A stretch of 64,000 bases of DNA, taken from contig JAIKZI010000039.1 in NCBI GenBank assembly GCA_024682375.1, positions 124,001 through 188,000 on the forward strand, in the 5' to 3' direction. Source of the DNA: Lachnospiraceae bacterium. Its GTDB lineage: Bacteria; Bacillota; Clostridia; Lachnospirales; Lachnospiraceae. The notes under the pieces are model-generated. The model saw only the letters and a program-made list of their open reading frames with translations, searched no databases and was not told the DNA's origin. A program made the translations under genes and the position numbers. Of this stretch, positions 52,833 to 62,077 are shown piece after piece (position 1 is the stretch's first letter; every line of letters begins with the position of its first letter).

Positions 52833-54422
52833 TCAAGCCTGGTAATTAAGTGTATTACCCTGAGCTTTCATAATTTTTGCTGTTAAAACTTCCTCATCAG
52901 TCATAAGTCCCTGCAAATCATCCAAATTATTCAAATCAATTCTGTGAAGTCGATTACCCTTTTCAGAATTCTCATTTGACTCTTCTTTCTGATGATTTTC
53001 GCCATTCATATTCATATCCATGGCTTCACTTTTTTCCTGATTCTCTTTAAATTCATGAGTTCCAACAGAAATTTCAACAGAGTCGACCTTCATGCCCTGG
53101 TCTTTAAACCTATCCTGAAGTATCGCCAACTGAGTCTCAAGTGCAGCTTTTACTGTTTCGTTCTGAGCTAAAATCTTAGCCTTGACTGCTCCATCTTTAG
53201 ATGTAATTTCCATGAAAATCTTTCCTAATTCTTCTGGATTAAGAACCATCTCCATAGTATGAACAGAATCAGTCAATGTGACCTTTGCATTCTGAACCAT
53301 CTTATCAATCATTGATGAAACATCTACTTTTACAGTTCCCAAAGAAGCTGTAGTAACTTCGATTTCAGTAGCATTTGCATTCAATTCAAAAGTATTAACA
53401 ACCTGATTATTTTCAGGATTTACCTTTATATTCTGGTTGTTCTGATTCTGGGAAAAAAGATTGCTAGAATTATCATTCTGCATATTCTTCTCATTTTTGT
53501 TTAGAACTTTTGAAACGAGGTCATTTGAAACGCCTGTCTGGCTTTCATTTTCCGCCTCTTCTCTAAATGAAGTAGACTTCTCTTCAGCCTTTGTTCTGAA
53601 ATCCTCAACAATGACTTTTGTATCAGCATTTGTTTCAGGATTCTCTTCTGAAACAATTTTGTCATTTATAGGATTCCTTGTTTCATCAACCACATTTTCA
53701 TCCATTCCTGTTATATTCTGAATAACTTGATTAAAATCAACTTCTTCTTCAGGAACAGCTGTTAATCCAAGTTCTGATAAATCCAGATTATTAACTAAAT
53801 CTTTCAAATCAGAAATCAACTCTTTCATGCCATCAACATTTAAAAGTGAAATAGGATCACTTACGTCAAGGGCTTCTGAAACAACCATCATCATATTCTT
53901 AGGATCTAATAAATCAACGAAATTAAGTCCTAAAGTCTGCATTGCATTCACAATATCATCTTCGCTGATACCTAGATTCTTTGAAATAACCTTCTTGATT
54001 TCTTCTTCAGTTTCCTGATCCAGCTCTACTTTTGATTCAGTTTTGTTATCTTCGGTGTGAACATCTTTTGTATCCGACTTCGAAGAAGTTTTTGTTTCCT
54101 GTCCATTTTTAGCTTCAACAGAATCATTTGGTGTATTTTCCACTGATTCCATCGAAGAACCCTTCACATCCTGCGAATTAAGGGCAGAATTCTTCGTCAA
54201 ATCAACTTTTACATTGATTTGAACACTTGTCTTCTTCGAAGATACAAGTTTAAGAGAATTGTTTGTACTGTCCACTTCTAGTTTTCTATAACTACTCTGA
54301 CCCATGGACATCATAATATTCTCAAATTTAGAATTGTCGTTAGAATTGAAATTCTTAACGGACTTGACACCAGCTTCAGGTATTTTAGTGGCAGGAAGTC
54401 TTGAAATATCGGCACCTGTCAT
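52833..54422 (-). CDS. fliK: flagellar hook-length control protein FliK
   Basis: FliK measures hook length and triggers the export switch through FlhB. The long N-terminal part is low-complexity and Asn/Ser/Glu-rich. The C-terminal Flg_hook domain is recognisable: MEMVLNPEELGKIFMEITSKDG, then VKAALETQLAILQDRFKDQG. The frame is open from an ATG at 54440, but that ATG lacks an SD, and AAAGGAG sits just after it, eight bases before a second ATG at 54422. The second start gives 529 residues and is preferred. Confidence 0.9.
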   Translation of the reverse strand: MTGADISRLPATKIPEAGVKSVKNFNSNDNSKFENIMMSMGQSSYRKLEVDSTNNSLKLVSSKKTSVQINVKVDLTKNSALNSQDVKGSSMESVENTPNDSVEAKNGQETKTSSKSDTKDVHTEDNKTESKVELDQETEEEIKKVISKNLGISEDDIVNAMQTLGLNFVDLLDPKNMMMVVSEALDVSDPISLLNVDGMKELISDLKDLVNNLDLSELGLTAVPEEEVDFNQVIQNITGMDENVVDETRNPINDKIVSEENPETNADTKVIVEDFRTKAEEKSTSFREEAENESQTGVSNDLVSKVLNKNEKNMQNDNSSNLFSQNQNNQNIKVNPENNQVVNTFELNANATEIEVTTASLGTVKVDVSSMIDKMVQNAKVTLTDSVHTMEMVLNPEELGKIFMEITSKDGAVKAKILAQNETVKAALETQLAILQDRFKDQGMKVDSVEISVGTHEFKENQEKSEAMDMNMNGENHQKEESNENSEKGNRLHRIDLNNLDDLQGLMTDEEVLTAKIMKAQGNTLNYQA

Positions 54423-54448
54423 ACCACTATCTCCTTTCATATGGATAT

Positions 54449-55312
54449 CTATTTTGGTTCCATAATCTGCGTTACCTGAGCTGCAACTTCCGCATCCATG
54501 GCACCCAAAATTTTACCTCGAGTATCGCTATCCATAGCATTAAGGATTTTGGCTACCAGAGACAGATTATCTTTCATAGATTCAAAAATTCCTGCAGCCT
54601 GAGCCGGCTTCATAGCTGAATAAGTCTCAGCATAGGATTTTATCTCTTCAGATTCTTGCTGTTGCTCTAAAACTTCCTTGTATATAGCCTTCGCATTTTC
54701 GGGAGAAATGCTCTCATAATACTCCTTATATTCTTTTATATCGGGCGCATTATCGGAAAAAACAACCTCTTCATCAAATTTTTTCTTTAAAGCTTCATAT
54801 TCAGCTTCCTTTTCCTTGTAAGCTTGAAGTTCAGAAGCTTTTGACTGCAAATCTGCAATCTTTGACTGTGAATCTTGAGCACTCTTTTTTGCTTTCTTAA
54901 GCTGTGCTTCTAGATCTTTTATCTTTTCAACTGCGTCAGAAACAGATGAATACTGATAAGCATCATCTTTTCCCTTTGCACCATCGATATCATTTTCAGT
55001 TTCCGGAAGAATTTTATTAATTCCAGGAACATCTTTTAAAACAGGATATAAAACAGTAGAACCAAATCCACCGACATCCATCTTTATGAGTAAAGCAAAA
55101 ATTGCAATCCAAACAGCCGCAATAAGTAAAGCCACGAGAAGTATAATAATTCCGCCGCCTTCATCATCTTCTTCAATATCACTAGCCCCTTCTCTGCCTT
55201 CAGCCTTAGCTTTTTTTGCCTCTTCCTTCTTTTGTTTCTTCAGGGCTTTCTTTTCTTTTCTAGAAAGTTTCTTTTCGTCTTTAGATTCTTTCTCTTCAAT
55301 TTCTTCAGCCAT
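54449..55312 (-). CDS. ylxF: YlxF/MotE-like protein with MgtE N-domain fold
   Basis: A 287-residue protein with a very charged cytoplasmic N-terminus (Lys/Glu, 1-50), one membrane helix (about 53-77), and a coiled coil (about 115-185). It ends in a C-terminal MgtE_N-like domain with paired helices (YSAMKPAQAAGIFESM, ILNAMDSDTRGKILGAMD). The family lies between fliJ and fliK in Firmicutes. MotE in rhizobia is a periplasmic chaperone for MotC; function in Firmicutes is not established. The SD is inside the end of fliJ. Confidence 0.83.
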   Translation of the reverse strand: MAEEIEEKESKDEKKLSRKEKKALKKQKKEEAKKAKAEGREGASDIEEDDEGGGIIILLVALLIAAVWIAIFALLIKMDVGGFGSTVLYPVLKDVPGINKILPETENDIDGAKGKDDAYQYSSVSDAVEKIKDLEAQLKKAKKSAQDSQSKIADLQSKASELQAYKEKEAEYEALKKKFDEEVVFSDNAPDIKEYKEYYESISPENAKAIYKEVLEQQQESEEIKSYAETYSAMKPAQAAGIFESMKDNLSLVAKILNAMDSDTRGKILGAMDAEVAAQVTQIMEPK

Positions 55313-55318
55313 TACTTA

Positions 55319-55777
55319 TTACTCCTGTGAAGCATCGTCTATATTTCCATATGTATAAGCTACTAATTCATCAACTTCTTTTGACTCTTTATAAAGAACT
55401 TCAGCTTTGAATTCTTCAAAAGCCTTTTCCCTAAGTTTCTCATAGGTCTTTCGTTCCTTCATAGCTTCATCAAGTTTCGATCTTTCGATTTCAACCCGAT
55501 TCTGAGCCATACTTACATTCCTGATTTGCTCATTTACCTTGCCATCCATTATTAGAATCGCATTTCTTAAGAAGTTAATTTCTGTAAGATGAAGTGTTCC
55601 ACTCTGTTCTTCTTTAAGTTTGTTCTCATAAGAAGATCTGCGTAAAAGAAGATCTTCTAAAATAGCCTGTTCTTCTTGTAAAGCAGCATTTGCCCTTGCA
55701 TATTCCATTTTCTGTTGTACTTCTAACTTGGATTTTATATCCAAAATATTTTGCATTCGATAATGAAAAGCTGGCAT
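55319..55777 (-). CDS. fliJ: flagellar export chaperone FliJ
   Basis: The 152-residue all-helical, coiled-coil protein (FHYRMQNILDIKSKLEVQQKMEYARA) matches FliJ in length and architecture. FliJ is a central stalk of the FliI ATPase ring. It follows fliI by 24 bases. Sequence is weakly conserved, but its place after fliI is decisive. Confidence 0.9.
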   Translation of the reverse strand: MPAFHYRMQNILDIKSKLEVQQKMEYARANAALQEEQAILEDLLLRRSSYENKLKEEQSGTLHLTEINFLRNAILIMDGKVNEQIRNVSMAQNRVEIERSKLDEAMKERKTYEKLREKAFEEFKAEVLYKESKEVDELVAYTYGNIDDASQE

Positions 55778-55801
55778 AACTCTACCTCAAAAAACTATTA
55801 G

Positions 55802-57133
55802 CTATTCACTAGGATTCTCTTCCAAAAACATATTTTCCAAAGTATCGATGATTTCTTCAAAAGAAAATTTTTCATGAGTTTCCTGACAAAGAAAAGCATT
55901 TACGCTATCAATCTTTGACACTGCATAATCAATACTTTTATTAGAGCCCGCTTTATAAGCTCCGATATTAATAAGATCCTCCGCCTCATTATATGTTGCC
56001 ATAACATTTTTCAGCTTACCGGCAGCCTTTTTATGTTTATTGTCTGCAACAGCAGACATAACTCGAGATATAGACTGCAATACATCTATAGCTGGATAAT
56101 GATTCAAATGTGCAAGTCGTCTGTTTAGAACGATATGTCCATCTAAAATAGATCTGGCTGTATCAGAAATAGGTTCATTGAAATCATCACCATCGACAAG
56201 TACTGTATAAAGTCCAGTGATAGATCCCGTAGCGCCATTTCCTGCTCTTTCCAAAAGTTTAGGCATTTCAGAATATACACTAGGTGGATATCCTCTAGTA
56301 ACTGGAGGCTCACCTGATGCAAGACCAATTTCTCTCTGTGCCATAGAAAATCGAGTCAAAGAATCCATCATAAGAAGGACATCTTTGCCCTGATCTCTAA
56401 AATACTCAGCGATAGCAGTCGCTGTCTTTGCCGCCTTATTTCTAATCAAAGCAGGCTTATCAGAAGTAGCTACAACGACAATAGAACGTTTCATGCCTTC
56501 CTCGCCCATATCGTTTTCTACGAATTCTCTTACCTCTCGTCCTCGCTCTCCAATTAGAGCGATTACATTGATATCAGCCTTTGTATTTCTGGCAAACATA
56601 CCCATAAGGGTACTCTTTCCAACACCGGAACCGGCAAAAATACCAATTCTCTGTCCTTTTCCAACAGTGATAAGACCATCAACAGCCTTAACTCCTAGTG
56701 AAAGAGGTTCTGAAATTATCACTCTCTCCATAGGATCAGGTGGTGCAGCATCAACCGGGTATTCAGAATCACAAATAATCTCTTCGCCTTCTGCTAAATC
56801 AGTTGGACGGCCCAGGCCATCTACCGTATGGCCTAAAAGTTCATCTCCAACCTGTATCGAAAGCGGTTTTCCAGTGTTTTCAACTATACAACCAACACCT
56901 ACACCTTCCATATTTTCAAAAGGCATAAGCAAAAGTCTTTTATCCCTGAAGCCGACAACCTCAGCCATAATCTTACGATCAGAATCAGCTGTCTGAATCT
57001 CACACAAATCATTGAGCTTGGCATCCGGACCAATAGATTCGATAGTAAGGCCGACTACTTTCGCAACCTTTCCCATCTTTCTATAATATGTATTCTCTGT
57101 TAATTGTAGATATTTATTTCTATCTATATTCAA
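55802..57133 (-). CDS. fliI: flagellum-specific ATPase FliI
   Basis: FliI is the hexameric ATPase that powers or assists export. The 443-residue protein has Walker A GSGVGKSTLMG near residue 168, Walker B LLMMDSLTRF, and the F1-beta-like signature PPSVYSEMPKLLERAG. The start is a TTG with GGAGG seven bases upstream, giving MNIDRNKYLQL. It lies 19 bases after fliH. Confidence 0.96.
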   Translation of the reverse strand: MNIDRNKYLQLTENTYYRKMGKVAKVVGLTIESIGPDAKLNDLCEIQTADSDRKIMAEVVGFRDKRLLLMPFENMEGVGVGCIVENTGKPLSIQVGDELLGHTVDGLGRPTDLAEGEEIICDSEYPVDAAPPDPMERVIISEPLSLGVKAVDGLITVGKGQRIGIFAGSGVGKSTLMGMFARNTKADINVIALIGERGREVREFVENDMGEEGMKRSIVVVATSDKPALIRNKAAKTATAIAEYFRDQGKDVLLMMDSLTRFSMAQREIGLASGEPPVTRGYPPSVYSEMPKLLERAGNGATGSITGLYTVLVDGDDFNEPISDTARSILDGHIVLNRRLAHLNHYPAIDVLQSISRVMSAVADNKHKKAAGKLKNVMATYNEAEDLINIGAYKAGSNKSIDYAVSKIDSVNAFLCQETHEKFSFEEIIDTLENMFLEENPSE

Positions 57134-57152
57134 AGGAATACCTCCAGACCAA

Positions 57153-58004
57153 TCAAGAAAGTGACTTAATATCTCTAATCAAATTATCGAATTCTACTCC
57201 CAAAGAGCAATCGATGATTCCTCCATCAGTTTCAATCATGCACTGATCTCCACTTAAAAGAGGATCTTCTGTAACGGAAATGCTAACTCCCTCTCTGGCA
57301 TTTGCCTGAAGTTCCGGGAGTTTTGTTTGAAATTCTTTTATAGAATCCTTGCCAACTCGAACTAATAGCTCTTTCGAATCATCAGAATGTGAAAGGGCAT
57401 CTTTTGCCAAGGAAAAAAGTATGTCCTTTTTTCCATCGAATTGACAATGAAAAACTTTGTTTACTACTTCGATAAGGACATCCAAAAGTTCACTTTCCAT
57501 ATTCAATCTGTCATTATCGAATTCTGCTTTAAGAGCATTGACTTTAGCATCATACTCTTCTTTTGCCCGACGAACTTCTTCCTGAGCTTCAAAAAGTCCA
57601 GCCTGATAGCCTTCCTCTTTTCCATGCTGTGCAGCATTGGATTTAGTAGCCTCGGCTTCTCGATTTGCATTCTCGAGAATTGTAGAAGCTTCTTCATTGG
57701 CATGATTAATAATAGCATCAGCTCTTTCCTGAGCTTCTGCTTCTAAACGCTCTAATTCTTCTTCAGAGATAAAATTAGCGGAGGAATCTGAAGAATTACC
57801 ATTGACCAAATTTTCGAGGTCACCTTCTACAAATTCTCCTGACTCCCCTGCTTCTCCTTCGAGATTGAGCTTTTCTCTCAATTCTGATTCCTGGCGCATC
57901 TTTAGGCTAGACAGTTTCTTCTCGAGAATATTATTAGAATTAATTTCTCTTGGATTATCAATATCCTGCCTGACTTGCGCACTATAAATAATAGACTTAG
58001 ACAA
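57153..58004 (-). CDS. fliH: flagellar assembly protein FliH
   Basis: FliH regulates FliI and docks it at the C-ring. The 283-residue protein has an N-terminal variable part, a long coiled coil rich in Glu/Ala (about 85-180), and a C-terminal domain (LLDVLIEVVNKVFHCQF, VRVGKDSIKEF) similar to V-type ATPase subunit E. The start is TTG and overlaps fliG by 8 bases. Confidence 0.92.
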   Translation of the reverse strand: MSKSIIYSAQVRQDIDNPREINSNNILEKKLSSLKMRQESELREKLNLEGEAGESGEFVEGDLENLVNGNSSDSSANFISEEELERLEAEAQERADAIINHANEEASTILENANREAEATKSNAAQHGKEEGYQAGLFEAQEEVRRAKEEYDAKVNALKAEFDNDRLNMESELLDVLIEVVNKVFHCQFDGKKDILFSLAKDALSHSDDSKELLVRVGKDSIKEFQTKLPELQANAREGVSISVTEDPLLSGDQCMIETDGGIIDCSLGVEFDNLIRDIKSLS

Positions 58005-59004
58005 CTAAATCGTCTCCTCCACCTCTGGAAATAACAATCTCACCAGCATCTTCCAGTTTTCTAATAATACCTACAATCTGCTGCTGTGCTTCTTCTACAT
58101 CTTTCATACGAACAGGTCCCATGTAATCCATGTCTTCTTTTATCATGGCTGCTAGACGCTGTGACATATTTGTAAAGATGACATTCTGTACTTCTTCATT
58201 TGTACTCTTAAGTGCAACAGAAAGAGTTGAGTTTTCAACATCACGAAGTACACGCTGAATAGATCTGTTGTCGAGAAGAAGGATATCCTCGAATACGAAC
58301 ATCTTCTTTCTGATATCATCAGCAAGTTCTGGTTCATCAATTTCAAGAGATTCCATAATTCTCTTCTCAGTACGTCTATCAACAGCATTCAAAATAGCTA
58401 CGATAGCATCGACACCACCGGCAACTGTGTAATCCTGATTGATAAGAGAAGAAAGTTTTCTTTCGAGAACTCTTTCTACCTCTTTAACTACATCAGGTGA
58501 AGTTCTATCCATAAGAGCAATTCTCTTTGCTACATCAGCCTGCATTTCTGCAGAAAGTGCTCCTAAGATAAGAGCTGCCTGCGAAGATGATAGATATGAA
58601 AGAATCATCGCTATAGTCTGAGGGTGCTCATCCTGTATAAAGTTAAGAACCTGAGAAGGTTCAGTCTTACGAATAAATTCAAAAGGTCTAACCTGAAGAG
58701 ATGCAGTAAGCTTTGTAATAACATCCGCTGCTCTCTCGTCGCCAAGAGCCTTCTCCAGGAGTTCTTTTGCATAGCCAATACCACCTTCGGCAATATACTG
58801 CTGTGCCAGACATACCTGGTAAAATTCGTTTATGACTTCTTCCTTGATTTCAGGTGTAATAGATCTAGTATTTGCAATTTCAAGTGTAAGCTCTTCAATT
58901 TCTTCTTCCTTGAGATGCTTAAATATCTCAGCAGATTTCTCAGGTCCAAGAGTAATCAAAAGAACAGCTGCCTTCTGAACTCCATTTAAATCTTCTACCG
59001 CCAT
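57997..59004 (-). CDS. fliG: flagellar motor switch protein FliG
   Basis: FliG couples the stator to the rotor. The 335-residue protein shows three armadillo-like domains: N-terminal GVQKAAVLLITLGPEKSAEIFKHL, the middle EHPQTIAMILSYL (EHPQ motif near 126), and the C-terminal torque helix with VFEDILLLDNRSIQRVLRDVE, charged residues included. It overlaps fliH by 8 bases and follows fliF by 3. Confidence 0.97.
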   Translation of the reverse strand: MAVEDLNGVQKAAVLLITLGPEKSAEIFKHLKEEEIEELTLEIANTRSITPEIKEEVINEFYQVCLAQQYIAEGGIGYAKELLEKALGDERAADVITKLTASLQVRPFEFIRKTEPSQVLNFIQDEHPQTIAMILSYLSSSQAALILGALSAEMQADVAKRIALMDRTSPDVVKEVERVLERKLSSLINQDYTVAGGVDAIVAILNAVDRRTEKRIMESLEIDEPELADDIRKKMFVFEDILLLDNRSIQRVLRDVENSTLSVALKSTNEEVQNVIFTNMSQRLAAMIKEDMDYMGPVRMKDVEEAQQQIVGIIRKLEDAGEIVISRGGGDDLVV

Positions 59005-59007
59005 CTT

Positions 59008-60639
59008 CTATCCCCAGTCTTCATTCAGCCAGTTACGAAGCAAATTAGCCACTGCTTCTGGATTCTCATCAACAAATTTCTCAATCAAAACACGAGCTTC
59101 GGATTTCTCGTTGAAGCCAATATCTTCAAGGTTCTCTTCCTGCTGTTCATTCTGTTCAGCGAGAAGATCATCAACAGAAACCTCTTCTTCGACTTCCTCT
59201 TCCTGTTCCTTCTTCAATGAACGGAATACTACGAAGCCAAGTAGAGCAAATACCAAGAGTGCAATTATAATCTGCAAGTAATCGGTAATTGTTCTTCCAC
59301 CAGTAGATTCATGGAATAGAGGAACTTCATAAGCTAAGATAGTAATCTTGTTTGTAGAAAGACCTGTAGCATTAGATACTGCAGTAATCATATTGTCATC
59401 TACATCAATCTGCTTCTTTTCATTATTTTTAGCGCGAAACTCTGCAAATGTCTGCTTTTTAAGCTCGCCATTCTTCTTCATTTCATCTTCATCATAAGTA
59501 ATATAGTTAGTAGCAACTATAGTTATAGAAGACTCATCATAATCAATCTTTCCAACCTCACCATCTTTTGTGGTGATAAGTTCGCTAGGAAGATAATCTT
59601 CTGTAACAGATGATGACTCTGATTTAGATGTACCATTATCATCTGTTACATATGTTGTATCATCATCATTAGTATCTGTTCCAGGTGTTCCACCAGATCC
59701 ACCCTGAGTTGAAGTATTAGTCTCTGTTCTAGAATCGAGGTAGCCCTCTTTCTTTCCGTTTTCTGTATCAACATAATATTTGTAATCAACAGACTTTTCT
59801 TTTGTAAAGCTCATCTTAAGTTCAGCACTTACATCTACATTATCATAGATAGCTGAATTCATACCATTATCATGAGCCAATACTTCTTTTACTTTCTTAG
59901 CGGTAAGCTTCTCTGCATTATCTTTTACTTCCTGCTGAGTAGTAGCCTGAACCATTGACGAATCATCATCAGTTCCGTTATAAAGAGTATTTCCATTATT
60001 ATCAATAACAGTAATTTTCTTTGTAGATGTATTTCGCAAGTTTGCAGCCATAAACGAAGCTACAGACTTAGCAATTTTCTCATGATTTTTGCTGCCTTCG
60101 ACGAATTTGATTTTAACCGCAGCTGAAGACTCCTCATTAGATGCAATAATTGTGCCATCATCATGAGGAACATTGATATTGATGTCTACTTCTGAGACAC
60201 CATCCATCTTTTCAATCTGTTTAGCAAATTTATTTTCAAGAAAGACTCTGTATTTCTTCTCTTTATCTGCCTCTGTAGTAGAGAAAGACCCATTTACAAC
60301 ATCATCGATGCTATAACCTTCTGAAGAAATATCATTAGTACCTAGAAGAATCTGAGCCTGAGCTGTATCTTCTTCATGAATACTAAATGTCATACCGTCT
60401 TTAGATTGTTCAAATGTAATTTTATTTTCAGTTAGTAGATTCTGAATGTTCTGTGCTTCCTTAGCATCAGATGCAACCTTCAAAACCACCCAACTAGGTC
60501 TCGTAAATACGTAACCCAAAATAGCAATAGCGACTACTACAACTACAGCCATGCTAATCATTATAGCTTTCTGACGGGATGTGAACTTCTTCCACCACTC
60601 CACTATTCTATTTATCGTATTCTGAATTCTTTCAGGCAT
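59008..60639 (-). CDS. fliF: flagellar MS-ring protein FliF
   Basis: FliF builds the MS ring. The 543-residue protein has two membrane helices (about 22-44 and 448-470) around the ring-building domains (FSTTEADKEKKYRVFLENKFAKQIEKMDGV and NINVPHDDG). The variable Gly/Thr/Asp-rich insert is about 290-330. A C-terminal FliG-binding tail (EARVLIEKFVDENPEAVANLLRNWLNED) ends the protein. It follows fliE by 26 bases. Confidence 0.96.
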   Translation of the reverse strand: MPERIQNTINRIVEWWKKFTSRQKAIMISMAVVVVVAIAILGYVFTRPSWVVLKVASDAKEAQNIQNLLTENKITFEQSKDGMTFSIHEEDTAQAQILLGTNDISSEGYSIDDVVNGSFSTTEADKEKKYRVFLENKFAKQIEKMDGVSEVDININVPHDDGTIIASNEESSAAVKIKFVEGSKNHEKIAKSVASFMAANLRNTSTKKITVIDNNGNTLYNGTDDDSSMVQATTQQEVKDNAEKLTAKKVKEVLAHDNGMNSAIYDNVDVSAELKMSFTKEKSVDYKYYVDTENGKKEGYLDSRTETNTSTQGGSGGTPGTDTNDDDTTYVTDDNGTSKSESSSVTEDYLPSELITTKDGEVGKIDYDESSITIVATNYITYDEDEMKKNGELKKQTFAEFRAKNNEKKQIDVDDNMITAVSNATGLSTNKITILAYEVPLFHESTGGRTITDYLQIIIALLVFALLGFVVFRSLKKEQEEEVEEEVSVDDLLAEQNEQQEENLEDIGFNEKSEARVLIEKFVDENPEAVANLLRNWLNEDWG

Positions 60640-60665
60640 TACGAGCTCCTCTAATCGTTTTTATT

Positions 60666-60998
60666 TTAAATCTGCATATTCATGATTTCCTGATAACCCT
60701 GTAGGAATCTGTCTCTTATAGCAACTGTATACTGAAGTGCTGTAAGAGCTTTCTTCTGAGCAATCATCAAATCATGTGGGTTATCCGCTTCACCTAAAGC
60801 GAATTTAACTTCTTCATTCTGAGCCTTGACCTGCAAAGCATTAGTCTGGTCAACCACATTCATAATTCCACTCAAAACATCGCCAAAAGTCTGACCATCA
60901 TCGTCAAGAATTCCATTGACACTGTTTGAATTTTTCGGAGTAGAAGGTGTGACCTTATAAATGTTATCAGAAAGAGAGCCTACACTACTTACGTCCAT
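60666..60998 (-). CDS. fliE: flagellar hook-basal body protein FliE
   Basis: FliE connects the MS ring to the rod. The 110-residue protein ends with the conserved helix DLMIAQKKALTALQYTVAIRDRFLQGYQEIMNMQI, typical of FliE. It lies between flgC and fliF in the universal flgB-flgC-fliE-fliF order. Confidence 0.95.
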   Translation of the reverse strand: MDVSSVGSLSDNIYKVTPSTPKNSNSVNGILDDDGQTFGDVLSGIMNVVDQTNALQVKAQNEEVKFALGEADNPHDLMIAQKKALTALQYTVAIRDRFLQGYQEIMNMQI

Positions 60999-61023
60999 AT
61001 ATTCTTATCCTTTCCGGAATAAA

Positions 61024-61473
61024 TTAATTCTGACCGATTGAAATACCAGACTGAACCATAGACTTAACCGCATTAAACGCAGTTACATTAGCCTCATATG
61101 CTCTGGAAGAATCAATAAGGTTGGTCATCTCTTCTACAGTATTTACATTAGGATATCTGACATATCCATTCTCATCAGCATCTGGATGAGATGGATCATA
61201 AGACATCACAAAATCTGTAGATGTATCCTCATATACATTTGTTACTCGAACACCATTGCCTTTGAACGCTCTTCTGTAATCATCCAAAGTGTCGTTAAAT
61301 GCGACAGGGTTCAATCTCTTTTCCTGGAATGTAACTATCTTTCTACGGTATGGTTCACCGTTTTCCGTCCTTGTTGTATTTAGATTTGCGATATTCTGAG
61401 CTATCGTATCCATTCGAAATCTCTGGGCAGTCATACCAGAGGCGCAGATATCATATGATTGAAACAGTCCCAT
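61024..61473 (-). CDS. flgC: flagellar rod protein FlgC
   Basis: Rod protein of 149 residues with the N-terminal rod motif ICASGMTAQRFRMDTIAQNIANLNT and the C-terminal helix MTNLIDSSRAYEANVTAFNAVKSM. It follows flgB by 18 bases with a GGAGG SD. Confidence 0.97.
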   Translation of the reverse strand: MGLFQSYDICASGMTAQRFRMDTIAQNIANLNTTRTENGEPYRRKIVTFQEKRLNPVAFNDTLDDYRRAFKGNGVRVTNVYEDTSTDFVMSYDPSHPDADENGYVRYPNVNTVEEMTNLIDSSRAYEANVTAFNAVKSMVQSGISIGQN

Positions 61474-61491
61474 AACTTACCTCCTCCAATC

Positions 61492-61887
61492 TTAGCTAAT
61501 TACCGCATTGAAACGCTGGAAATCATTTGTAATACTTGTTGTGATTGTAGAATATCTCTGCTGTTCTGATGCTAACTCAACATTTTCAGTATCAATATCT
61601 ACGTTATTTCTATCTAATCTATATGAATAGTTAGGATAGTCAACATACTTTCTAGCTTCAGTATCTTCAACAGATAGTTTATTAACGGCCTTGTCCAAAG
61701 AACGCTCCTCTGCTGTATAATGGCTTAACTTATCCTTAAGTATACTAGAAAACTCGACATCCTGTCTTTTGTATGTTGGAGTATCAACATTTGCTATATT
61801 ATTTGCGATGACAGTTTCTCGTAAATAACTAGCATCTGCAGTTCTGTCCATCATATTGATGTATCCAAATGCATCTGAAATTATCAT
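61492..61887 (-). CDS. flgB: flagellar rod protein FlgB
   Basis: Proximal rod protein of 131 residues. It has ADASYLRETVIANNIANVDTPTYKRQDVEF near the N-terminus and the C-terminal VELASEQQRYSTITTSI helix. First gene of the flagellar operon, with TTGGAGGT ahead of the ATG and a promoter about 40 bases upstream. codY lies directly upstream, as in B. subtilis. Confidence 0.96.
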   Translation of the reverse strand: MIISDAFGYINMMDRTADASYLRETVIANNIANVDTPTYKRQDVEFSSILKDKLSHYTAEERSLDKAVNKLSVEDTEARKYVDYPNYSYRLDRNNVDIDTENVELASEQQRYSTITTSITNDFQRFNAVIS

Positions 61888-61925
61888 AGACTACCTCCAA
61901 GAAACAATTTACCTATTCTCTTTAC

Positions 61926-61953
61926 ATTATAATGGAAATCATTTAAAAAACAA
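61926..61953 (-). promoter_or_regulatory. sigma-A promoter of the flgB operon
   Basis: Minus strand: TTGTTT (61948-61953), 16-base spacer, TATAAT (61926-61931). The gap between the codY terminator and flgB has no sigma-D box and no recognisable c-di-GMP riboswitch. The 5' leader would be about 30 bases. Confidence 0.68.
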
Positions 61954-62006
61954 CATTTTTTCCACCATATTGTGTGTATTCTGTATAAAATCACACTATA
62001 TCTATA

Positions 62007-62059
62007 AAAAAAAAATAAAAAAAGCAGGAAAGGGAAAAAATTTCAAATCCCTTTCCTGC
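62007..62059 (-). terminator. intrinsic terminator after codY
   Basis: Minus-strand RNA: GCAGGAAAGGGA, a 12-base loop, UCCCUUUCCUGC (12 bp), then a long U tract interrupted once by A. Very strong; it separates codY from the flagellar operon. Confidence 0.95.
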
Positions 62060-62077
62060 AAAATCCACAAAAAATAA

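Noticed and set aside
54406..54422. GCCGATAT at the start of fliK as a second sigma-D promoter
   Set aside because: The octamer encodes Gly-Ala-Asp-Ile of FliK, and no TAAA lies 14-16 bases upstream.
56493..56996. 167-codon open frame on the plus strand opposite fliI
   Set aside because: Antisense to the FliI core, with Ser/Pro/Ile-rich composition typical of shadow frames and no SD.
61888..62006. c-di-GMP riboswitch upstream of flgB, as in Clostridioides difficile
   Set aside because: The leader is only about 30 bases after the predicted start and shows none of the conserved GEMM or class II motifs.
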